DNA from: Streptomyces sp. TLI_171
GTDB lineage: Bacteria; Actinomycetota; Actinomycetes; Streptomycetales; Streptomycetaceae
NCBI RefSeq assembly: GCF_003610255.1
Contig: NZ_RAPS01000001.1
Coordinates: forward strand, 744,001 to 808,000
Length of the DNA stretch: 64,000 nt
Direction: 5' to 3'
Shown piece after piece: positions 16,710 through 23,387 of the stretch. Position numbers and translations under genes: made by a program. Below the pieces are notes generated by a model. That model saw only the letters and a list, made by a program, of their open reading frames with translations. It searched no databases and was not told where the DNA came from. Positions within the stretch are counted from its first letter, which is position 1, and each line of letters begins with the position of its first letter.

Positions 16710-16885
16710 CGACGGAGCGAAGGGGAGTAGTCCCGAAACACCGCTGGTCGACATACTGGACGGATTTTTTCCGTCCCGGCCTGCGGGCCGCGGCGAACCG
16801 GCCGGGGTGGACGAGACCTTCGGCCCTTGCATGGCCCTGCCGCACCCACCGTGCGTCAGGTCTCGTCGTGCCGGGCCGAAAGGTT
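16710..16885 (+). promoter_or_regulatory. yybP-ykoY (manganese) riboswitch
   Basis: The leader of the transporter gene carries the conserved elements of the yybP-ykoY Mn2+ riboswitch: AAGGGGAGTAG (16720-16730), ACATACTGG (16751-16759) and the closing GACCTTCGGCCC. P1 can form between CGAAGG (16718-16723) and CCTTCG (16817-16822). A helix with arms GGACGG/CCGTCC has a T-rich loop. Competing pairings exist: GACGAGACC (16810-16818) with GGTCTCGTC (16859-16867), and TTCGGCCC with GGGCCGAA (16873-16880). Both would break P1 and give an expression switch. Mn2+ would stabilise P1 and allow expression of an exporter. Confidence 0.8.
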
Positions 16886-16946
16886 TGCCCGTCGCCTGCT
16901 TGGTGCCGTTCGAGCCTCCGGCCCGGCCCCTGCAGAAAGCGCTCCG

Positions 16947-17531
16947 ATGTCCTTCGACCCCCTGGCGATGCTCACCGCCTTCGGGCTGATCTTCCTCGCC
17001 GAACTCCCGGACAAGACGATGTTCGCCTCGTTGGCCATGGGCACCCGCATGCGCCCGCTGTACGTGTGGTTCGGCACCTCGGCGGCCTTCGTGGTGCACG
17101 TCGCGATAGCCGTCGGCGCGGGCAGCCTGCTCGGCCTGCTGCCGGGCCTGGCCGTGAAACTGGTCTCGGCCGCACTGTTCGGCTTCGGCGCCTTCGTGCT
17201 GCTGCGCTCCGGCGGCGACGAGGACGACGAGAACGGCGGCGCGAAGACCGTCACCGGGTTCTGGCCGGTCTGGGGCACCGCGTTCATGACGGTGTTCATC
17301 GGTGAGTGGGGCGACCTGACCCAGATCACCACCGCCAACCTGGCCGCCACCAACGGCTGGCTGCCCACCGCGATCGGCTCGGCCGCCGCACTGATGTCGG
17401 TGTCCGCGCTGGCCCTGGTGGTCGGCAGGTTCATCGCCAAGCGCGTTCCGTTGAAGACCGTCCAGCGGGTCGGCGGCCTGTGCATGGCCGCGCTGGCCAC
17501 CTGGACGCTGATCGAGGCCTTCACCGGCTGA
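16947..17531 (+). CDS. TMEM165/GDT1-family transporter (manganese exporter type)
   Basis: This 194-residue membrane protein starts at ATG 16947. Six hydrophobic segments form two repeats, each with the family signature: FLAELPDKTMFASL (near residue 15) and FIGEWGDLTQITTANL (near 125). These acidic motifs bind the cation. An acidic loop, GGDEDDENGG, separates the repeats. Members transport Mn2+ or Ca2+ out of the cytoplasm in exchange for protons. The Mn2+ riboswitch directly upstream supports manganese export. Confidence 0.93.
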   Translation: MSFDPLAMLTAFGLIFLAELPDKTMFASLAMGTRMRPLYVWFGTSAAFVVHVAIAVGAGSLLGLLPGLAVKLVSAALFGFGAFVLLRSGGDEDDENGGAKTVTGFWPVWGTAFMTVFIGEWGDLTQITTANLAATNGWLPTAIGSAAALMSVSALALVVGRFIAKRVPLKTVQRVGGLCMAALATWTLIEAFTG

Positions 17532-17597
17532 GCCCGCACCCGTCCGCTTCGCTCCCACACCCCGCGCCGTCGTGGCCTGCTCCGGACCGACCGGCCG

Positions 17598-19340
17598 TCA
17601 ACTCACCTTCGCCGCACCGGAGCTGAGGTGCGCGCTGACACCGTCCAGGTGCAGCACCCGGCGGGCCCGACGGGCGGAGGCGGCACGGTGGGCGATCACC
17701 ACCAGGGTGCCGGGCCGGGCCGCGAACGCGGCCTCCACCCGGGCCTCGGCGGCGGGGTCCAGGTGGCAGCTCGCCTCATCGAGGACGGTGAGTCGGGCGG
17801 GCGACAGGTGGACCCGGGCCAGGGCGATCAACTGGCGTTCCCCCGCCGAGAGTTCGCCGGGGGCGGCCAGCTCGGCGTCCAGCCCGCCCAGCCGTTCGAG
17901 CAGCGGACCGAGGCCCAGCGCCCGGACGGTGTCCCCGATCGCGGCCGGTTCGGCGTCGGGGGCGAGGTAGCAGAGGTTCTCCCGCACGGTGCCCGCGAAG
18001 ACGTACGCCTCCTGCGGGATCAGCGCCACCTCGCGGCGCAGCCGGGCGGCGGGCAACTGTTCCAGCGGGACGCCGTCGAGCCGGACGCCGCCCGCCGACG
18101 GGGTCTCCAGGCCGGTGAGCAGCAGGGCGAGGGTGGACTTGCCGATCCCGCTGGGGCCGGTGACGGCGAGGTGGTCGCCGGGCGCGAGGTCGAGGTCGAG
18201 GCCGTCGACGACGGGGGCGGCGTGCGGCCCGTAGCGGAAGGTGAGTCCGCGGGCGGCGAGCGCGCCGGGGCCCGGCGGGGCGGCGTCGGGGGTGCCGGCG
18301 GCCGTCGGAGCGGCGGCGGTGGTCTCGGCCAACCGGCCTAGCACCGCGTCGAGTTGGACCCCCCAGGTGCCGAGCAGGGTGGTGAGCGAGCGCAGCGCGG
18401 GGTCGAGCCCGGTGACCAGGTAGGTGACGGCCCCGGCGGCCGCTCCGGCGCTGAGGAGCCCGTCGGCGACCAGCCCCGGCAGTGCCAGGACGACGGCGAG
18501 CAGCGGGAGTTGGGCCCCGATCAGCACCACGGCCCGGCGGCCCGCGGCGGCCCGGCCGAGTGCGGCGACGGCGCGCGCCTGGGTGTCGGTGGCCGCGTCG
18601 AGGACGGCACCGGCCCGGGCCGTGGCCCCGCAGGCGGTGACGTCGCGCAGCGCGTCCAGGACGGGCCCGGCCTCCCGGGCGAGGGCCTCGTCGGCGAGCA
18701 CCACGGAGTGCTGACGGGCTGTCAGGGTGCGCAGCAGGCCGGCCAGCACCAGCAGGGCGAGGCCGGTGAACGGCAGCACCAGCAGGGCGATCCGGCCGGA
18801 CAGCGCGGCCACGCCGAGCACGGCCGCGGCCAGCGCGAACGCGGTCTGCCGGAAGGTCCGCAGCAGGGCGGCGACCAGGTTGCGGACGGTCTCGACCTGC
18901 TCGGTGAGACGGGCGACCGCCCCGGCGTCCTGCGGCTCGCGGCCCGTGGTCCAGGCGTGCAGCGAGCCGGTGACGGTCCGTCGGACCAGGGCGTCCCGGA
19001 GCGGTTCGACGACCGCGCTGAGCGCGGGGAAGATCCGGCGCACCGCGGCGGCCCGCAGCGCGAGGGCCAGGCCGAACAGCAGCAGCCAGCCGAGCCCGGC
19101 CCACGGGCGGTGGGCCAGGAACCCGCGGTCGAGGGCGGCGGCGATCAGCACCCCCGAGAGCAGCGGCGGCCCGGCCTCCACCGCCGACCAGAGTGCGACC
19201 CGCACCAGCGGGCGCGGCCGGGAGGCGAGTTCACGCCCGAGCAGCCGCCACCCGGCCGCCCGCCGCGAGGCGGTGCCGGATGCGGCCCGGCCGACCGCGG
19301 TGGTACGGGCGGGTCGGGCGGTGGTCAGCGAACCGGACAC
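17598..19340 (-). CDS. lanthipeptide ABC exporter subunit 2 (consensus ATPase)
   Basis: This 580-residue fused permease-ATPase starts at GTG 19340 behind GAGGGG and overlaps the end of the partner gene by 16 bp. Six hydrophobic helices occupy residues about 50-310. The ATPase domain (about 345-575) has Walker A GPSGIGKST, signature LSAGERQL, Walker B LTVLDEAS with the catalytic Glu, and an H-loop IAHR. The partner subunit has degenerate ATPase residues, so the two form a heterodimeric exporter with one working site. Its place at the end of the lanthipeptide operon suggests export of the modified peptides. Confidence 0.88.
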   Translation of the reverse strand: MSGSLTTARPARTTAVGRAASGTASRRAAGWRLLGRELASRPRPLVRVALWSAVEAGPPLLSGVLIAAALDRGFLAHRPWAGLGWLLLFGLALALRAAAVRRIFPALSAVVEPLRDALVRRTVTGSLHAWTTGREPQDAGAVARLTEQVETVRNLVAALLRTFRQTAFALAAAVLGVAALSGRIALLVLPFTGLALLVLAGLLRTLTARQHSVVLADEALAREAGPVLDALRDVTACGATARAGAVLDAATDTQARAVAALGRAAAGRRAVVLIGAQLPLLAVVLALPGLVADGLLSAGAAAGAVTYLVTGLDPALRSLTTLLGTWGVQLDAVLGRLAETTAAAPTAAGTPDAAPPGPGALAARGLTFRYGPHAAPVVDGLDLDLAPGDHLAVTGPSGIGKSTLALLLTGLETPSAGGVRLDGVPLEQLPAARLRREVALIPQEAYVFAGTVRENLCYLAPDAEPAAIGDTVRALGLGPLLERLGGLDAELAAPGELSAGERQLIALARVHLSPARLTVLDEASCHLDPAAEARVEAAFAARPGTLVVIAHRAASARRARRVLHLDGVSAHLSSGAAKVS

Positions 19341-21124
19341 GGGAACCCCTCGGAGGCGCGATCGGACGCGGAGGCCGAACTCCCGTCGGGCGGCAGGTCG
19401 GTGTCGAAGACGGCCCGGTAGTCGGGGTGGGCGGCCCACAGGTCGGCGTGGCGGCCGGTGGCGCGCAGGCGGCCCGCGTCCAGCCAGGCGACCAGGTCGG
19501 CGCGGGCCGCGGTGGCGGCCCGGTGGGTGATCAGCAGACGGGTGCGGTCGGCGAGGGTGTCGGTCAGGACCGTCTCGATCTTCGCCGCGGTGGCCGAGTC
19601 CAGGCTGGACAGCGCGTCGTCGAGGACCAGCACCTTGGCGTCCTGGGCGACGGCCCGGGCCAGGCCCAGCCGCTGGGCCTCGCCGCCGGACATCGGAGCC
19701 TCGGCGACGGGGGTGCGGTAGCCGGCCGGCAGCCGGTCGACGAAGCCGGCGATCTCGGCGGCGCGCGCGGCGTCCCGGACGGCCTGTTCGCCGGCATCGG
19801 GCCGGCCGTAGGCGATGGCTTCGGCGAGCGTGCCACCGGGCAGGCCGGGGCGGGCGAAGGCGCAGGCGACGGTGGTGCGCAGGGCGTCCTCGCGGAGTTC
19901 GGCGAGCGGCAGTCCGTCGAGCAGGACGGCGCCCTCGTCGGGGTCGCGCAGGCGGGCGGCGAGTTCGGCGAGGGTGCTGCGCCCGGAGCCGGAGCGGCCG
20001 ACGACGGCGAGCAGCGCGCCCGCGGGGACGGTGAGCCGGACGCCGTCCAGCACGGTGCGGCCGTCGACCCGGACGGTGACCGCGCGCAGCTCCAACTCGC
20101 CGGGCCCGTCCACGGGTTCGCGGGTGCCGGCGGGCGGGATCGGCAGGTCGAGGACGTCCACCAGGCGGCGGGCGCCGGCCCGGGCGGCGGCCAGGCCCAT
20201 CAGGGCGTCGGCCTGGTTGAACAGCGCGGTGCCGAGCGCCGCGTAGCCGGCGGCGGCCAGCAGCTGACCGGAGGTCAGGCGTCCCGCTTCGACGCCGAGG
20301 CCGGCGGTGCCCAGGACGGCGACCTCGACCAGCGGCAGCAGCAGGCCCATCCGCCAGACCGCGCCGGCCTGGGCGAGCCACAGGTTCCCTCCGGCGGCGG
20401 CGAGTTCGGGCAGCGGGGCGAGGACCCGCTCGGCCTCGCGGTCGGCGGTTCCGGCGGCCCGGATGGTCCGCACGCCCCGCATCGCCTCGGCGAGCCTGGC
20501 GGCGATCCGGCCGACGGCCCGCTGGTAGGCGAGCGACAGTTCGGACGAGCCGGCCAGGAAGCGGCGCATCACCAGGACGGCGGGGGCGGCGGTGAGCAGG
20601 AAGGCGAGGGCCGGCCGCCAGTCCAGGACGGCCAGGGCGACCAGTCCGCCGAGTGAGGTCGCCGCGGCGGCCGCGGCCCCGACCAGGGCCGGTCCGGCGG
20701 AGGCGGCCCGGGCGGTCGCGCCGACCAGCCGGCTGTTCAGGTCGCCGGCCGGGAACGCCCGGACGGCGGCGGGACCCACCGCGAGGATGTGCGCGGTGAG
20801 TCGGCGGCGCAGCTGGGCGGTGGCTGCGGCGGTGGCTGCGGGGCCGGCGGCGGCGGCGAGCATGTCGGCGGCGGCGACCAGCAGCAGCAGGACGGCGAGG
20901 GTGGCGACGGCGGTGAGCGGGGCGGTCCCGCGCAGGGCGGCGTCGACGGCGGCGGCCGCGGCGGCGGGCAGGGCGAGGGTGCAGGCGGCGGCGGTCAGGC
21001 TGGCGGCGGCCAGCGCGGCGGTCCAGCCGGGGGCCCGGCGCACCGCCGCGGACAGCAGCCGGTCGCCTGCCCGCGCCGGGTTCACCGGCCGTGCGGCGTC
21101 GGCGGTTCGGCGGCGAGGCTTCAT
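19325..21124 (-). CDS. lanthipeptide ABC exporter subunit 1 (degenerate ATPase)
   Basis: This 599-residue fused permease-ATPase starts at ATG 21124. Transmembrane helices lie in residues about 35-300. The ATPase domain has Walker A GRSGSGRSTL with Arg in place of the invariant Lys, and Walker B VLVLDDALSSLD with Asp in place of the catalytic Glu. The signature MSGGEAQRLG is intact. In heterodimeric exporters this pattern marks the non-hydrolysing site, completed here by the weaker LSAGE signature of subunit 2. It follows the precursor genes after 202 bp that contain a long hairpin. Confidence 0.88.
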   Translation of the reverse strand: MKPRRRTADAARPVNPARAGDRLLSAAVRRAPGWTAALAAASLTAAACTLALPAAAAAAVDAALRGTAPLTAVATLAVLLLLVAAADMLAAAAGPAATAAATAQLRRRLTAHILAVGPAAVRAFPAGDLNSRLVGATARAASAGPALVGAAAAAATSLGGLVALAVLDWRPALAFLLTAAPAVLVMRRFLAGSSELSLAYQRAVGRIAARLAEAMRGVRTIRAAGTADREAERVLAPLPELAAAGGNLWLAQAGAVWRMGLLLPLVEVAVLGTAGLGVEAGRLTSGQLLAAAGYAALGTALFNQADALMGLAAARAGARRLVDVLDLPIPPAGTREPVDGPGELELRAVTVRVDGRTVLDGVRLTVPAGALLAVVGRSGSGRSTLAELAARLRDPDEGAVLLDGLPLAELREDALRTTVACAFARPGLPGGTLAEAIAYGRPDAGEQAVRDAARAAEIAGFVDRLPAGYRTPVAEAPMSGGEAQRLGLARAVAQDAKVLVLDDALSSLDSATAAKIETVLTDTLADRTRLLITHRAATAARADLVAWLDAGRLRATGRHADLWAAHPDYRAVFDTDLPPDGSSASASDRASEGFPCPVR

Positions 21125-21164
21125 CGGTGGGTGCTCCTGGGTCGACGGGGCGGGACGTGCCGGG

Positions 21165-21223
21165 GGGCCGGGGCCGGCGGCGGGACGGAGGTGTGGGCTC
21201 CGCCCTGCCGCCGGGCCCGGCCC
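21165..21223 (-). terminator. long hairpin between precursor and exporter genes
   Basis: Positions 21165-21190 can pair with 21198-21223 in a stem of about 24 pairs, with two mismatches and a 7-nt loop. It lies between the second precursor gene and the exporter genes. A partial terminator or RNA-stabilising element here would keep precursor message in excess over exporter message, a common layout in lanthipeptide operons. Confidence 0.5.
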
Positions 21224-21326
21224 GGTCGGTGCGGCGACCGGTGCCGGCGCCCGGAGCCGTCGAGGTGCGACGACGGCGGCAGGCGCGGGCCTCAGCGCGC
21301 GGTCAGGCCGTGCGGCCCGTGGTGGT

Positions 21327-21437
21327 TCAGGCGGTCCACGTGCAGGTGAACCAGCAGGTCTCCGAGCAACGGTCCAGACCCGCCGGCTCCTCCTCAGCGA
21401 GCAGCTCCAGCGCGTCCAGCTCCAGGTCGAACTCCAT
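21327..21437 (-). CDS. lanthipeptide precursor, distal copy
   Basis: The 36-residue peptide starts at ATG 21437 with GAAGGAG 6 nt upstream. An acidic helical leader (MEFDLELDALELLAEEEPAG, residues 1-20) precedes a Cys/Thr-rich core, CSETCWFTCTWTA (residues 24-36). Cys 24, 28 and 32 are evenly spaced, with Ser 25 and Thr 27, 31, 33 and 35 available for dehydration. Pro18 offers a cleavage point for the prolyl-oligopeptidase coded upstream. The product is identical to that of the proximal copy. Ring pattern and bioactivity are unknown. Confidence 0.88.
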   Translation of the reverse strand: MEFDLELDALELLAEEEPAGLDRCSETCWFTCTWTA

Positions 21438-21486
21438 GACGAACTCCTTCAGGAATGAGAGGTGGTGAGAGATCGGACGAGACGGT

Positions 21487-21597
21487 TCAGGCGGTCCAGG
21501 TGCAGGTGAACCAGCAGGTCTCCGAGCAACGGTCCAGACCCGCCGGCTCCTCCTCGGCCAGCAGCTCCAGCGCGTCCAGCTCCAGGTCGAACTCCAT
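21487..21597 (-). CDS. lanthipeptide precursor, proximal copy
   Basis: This is the first precursor gene of the operon, 69 bp after the protease stop. It starts at ATG 21597 with the same ribosome site and encodes exactly the same 36 residues as the distal copy. The three nucleotide differences are silent (Leu13, Ala14, Thr33 codons). The leader lacks the LLDLQ form of SapB-type class III peptides. It has the FDLxxLxxLxAEEE style, which better suits class IV or divergent class III leaders; this comparison is from memory of the families. Confidence 0.88.
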   Translation of the reverse strand: MEFDLELDALELLAEEEPAGLDRCSETCWFTCTWTA

Positions 21598-21665
21598 GAC
21601 GAACTCCTTCGGTTGGTTGGAACGGGGGTGGTGCGCCCCGGCGGGGCGCTCCTCCGTGCGGGGCG

Positions 21666-23387
21666 TCAGTGCGCGCCCGTGCGGAGGAAGTCGGTGAGGG
21701 CGGCCCGGACGGCGGGGCCGCTGGGGCCGGTGACCGGGTGGTGGCCGGCTCCGGGGATCTCGCGGTAGTGGACGTCCCGGCCGAGGTCGCGCAGGTGCGC
21801 GTGCAGCTCGCGGGAGTGGGCGACGGGCACCACCTCGTCCTGTTCGCCGTGCAGGAGCAGCAGCGGGACGCGGATCCGGTCGGCACGCCGGTGCAGGTCG
21901 CGTTCGGCGGCGGGCTCGGCGGGTGCGCCCAGGCGGTGCAGCATGGCGCGGACGCCGGGGGCGCCGGTGGCGGCGAGGTGCGGAACGGAGCGGAACGGGG
22001 CGACGGCGGCGCAGCGCGACCAGGGCGCGTGCGGGTCGGTGCCGGCGAGCAGGGCCAGCCAGGCGCCGTAGCTGATGCCGTAGAGGGCGGGCGGTTCGAG
22101 GCCGCGGGCGGCGCGTTCGCGGGCCAGCCGGTGACCGACCGTCAGGACGTCGGCGAGGTCGGGGCCGCCCCAGTCCTGCCGGATGGCGTCGCGGTGGGCG
22201 GGGCCGTAGCCGGTGCTGCCGCGCTGGTTGAGGGCGAGGACGGCGAGGCCGGCGGCGGCGAACTCGGCGAGCAGCGGGTCGTACTCGAGCCGCCAGGCGG
22301 TCTCGGGTCCGCCGTGCAGGGCGAGCACGGCGTGCTCGGCGGTGCCCGGGTCGCCGTACACCACGGCTTCCAACGGCCCGTCCGCGCCGGCCAGTTGTCG
22401 GACGCCGGCGACCGGGGCGGCCTCGGGTGCGGCCGGCAGGCGGAGCGGCGCGGTGGGCCGTTCGGGGCTGCTGTGCAGCAGGTGCAGGCCGGTGCGGGTC
22501 CAGTGGGCGCGGTCGCCGAAGGTGCCGGGCGGGGCGGGGAGTTCGGTGGCGGTGTCGGTGTCGAGCCGGTGGACCAGGATCCGGGCGGCCGCGCCGCGGT
22601 CGGAGCGGACGGCGAGCCGGGTTCCGGTGGGGTCGAAGGCGAGTGGGCGGATGCCGCCGGGAAGGGAGTTGAGGCCTTCGGGGTGGCGGGTGGGGGTGTG
22701 GCCGTCGAGCGGGCGCAGGCCGAGGCGGTGGCTGCCGGTGGCGGTGGGGACGGCGACGAGCAGTTGTCCGGTGCGCGGGGCGGCGAGCAACGGGCGTTCG
22801 CCGGGTTCGGCGCCGGGCAGCGGTTCGGCGCGGCCGGTGCGGGTCTCGACGACGATGCCGTGGGCGGTGCCGTCGGTGTAGTGCAGGGCGAGCAGGCGGT
22901 GCGGGTCGAGCCAGTCGCCGCCGAGCAGGCCGCCGGGGAGTTCGGCGAGGGTCTGCAGGTCGGGGCCGGGCCCGGCCAGCAGGCGCAGGGTGGAGCGGCG
23001 CCGGCTGTCGGTGGTGACGAGGGCGGCGAGTCCTTCGGGGCCGGGCCACGGCAGCAGGCGGACGGCCGGGTGGTACAGGGTGCCGAGCGGCCGGGTGCGG
23101 TGGTCGCCGGGGGTGGCGGTGCGCAGGTCGTGCCGTCCGGGGGTGCTGCGGCAGAGCAGCAGGCGTCCGTCGGGCAGTGGCAGGACCTGGGTGCGCGGGG
23201 TCTCGGCCTCGTGGGCGGCGCGCAGTTCGGTGCGCTGCGGGGCGGGGCCGGTGAGGTTCCACAGTTCGGCGGTGCAGCGGCCGTCGGTGTGGGCGGCGAG
23301 GCAGGCCAGTCGGGTGCCGTCGGTGGTGAACGCGGCGGACAGGCGGTGGTGGACGGTGGCGGCGGGGGCGAGGGTCGCGGTGCTCAT
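21666..23387 (-). CDS. S9 prolyl-oligopeptidase-family protease, probable leader peptidase
   Basis: This 573-residue protein has a seven-bladed beta-propeller-like N-terminal part (about 1-320) and an alpha/beta-hydrolase C-terminal part. The catalytic triad is visible: Ser in LYGISYGAWLALL (near 430), Asp in LHGEQDEVVPV (near 510) and His in PGAGHHPV (near 545). ATG 23387 shares a base with the stop of the synthetase gene (TGATG), so the two are coupled. There is no signal peptide, so it acts in the cytoplasm. Class III clusters can carry such peptidases (for example FlaP) that cut leaders after proline. Here Pro18 of the precursor is the likely site. Confidence 0.88.
   Translation of the reverse strand: MSTATLAPAATVHHRLSAAFTTDGTRLACLAAHTDGRCTAELWNLTGPAPQRTELRAAHEAETPRTQVLPLPDGRLLLCRSTPGRHDLRTATPGDHRTRPLGTLYHPAVRLLPWPGPEGLAALVTTDSRRRSTLRLLAGPGPDLQTLAELPGGLLGGDWLDPHRLLALHYTDGTAHGIVVETRTGRAEPLPGAEPGERPLLAAPRTGQLLVAVPTATGSHRLGLRPLDGHTPTRHPEGLNSLPGGIRPLAFDPTGTRLAVRSDRGAAARILVHRLDTDTATELPAPPGTFGDRAHWTRTGLHLLHSSPERPTAPLRLPAAPEAAPVAGVRQLAGADGPLEAVVYGDPGTAEHAVLALHGGPETAWRLEYDPLLAEFAAAGLAVLALNQRGSTGYGPAHRDAIRQDWGGPDLADVLTVGHRLARERAARGLEPPALYGISYGAWLALLAGTDPHAPWSRCAAVAPFRSVPHLAATGAPGVRAMLHRLGAPAEPAAERDLHRRADRIRVPLLLLHGEQDEVVPVAHSRELHAHLRDLGRDVHYREIPGAGHHPVTGPSGPAVRAALTDFLRTGAH

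Larger units (their letters stand above)
21324..21610 (-). repeat. 127-bp direct duplication carrying the precursor genes
   Basis: Units 21324-21450 and 21484-21610 are identical except for three bases and are offset by 160 bp. Each contains the ribosome site GAAGGAG, the whole precursor gene and a few bases beyond the stop. All three differences are synonymous. The sequence between the units is unrelated. Confidence 0.95.

Noticed and set aside
21327..21597. Precursors as lasso peptides or SapB/AmfS-type class III peptides
   Set aside because: No lasso cyclase or B-protein genes are present. The leader lacks the SapB-type LLDLQ block and the core lacks S-x2-S-xn-C labionin motifs.
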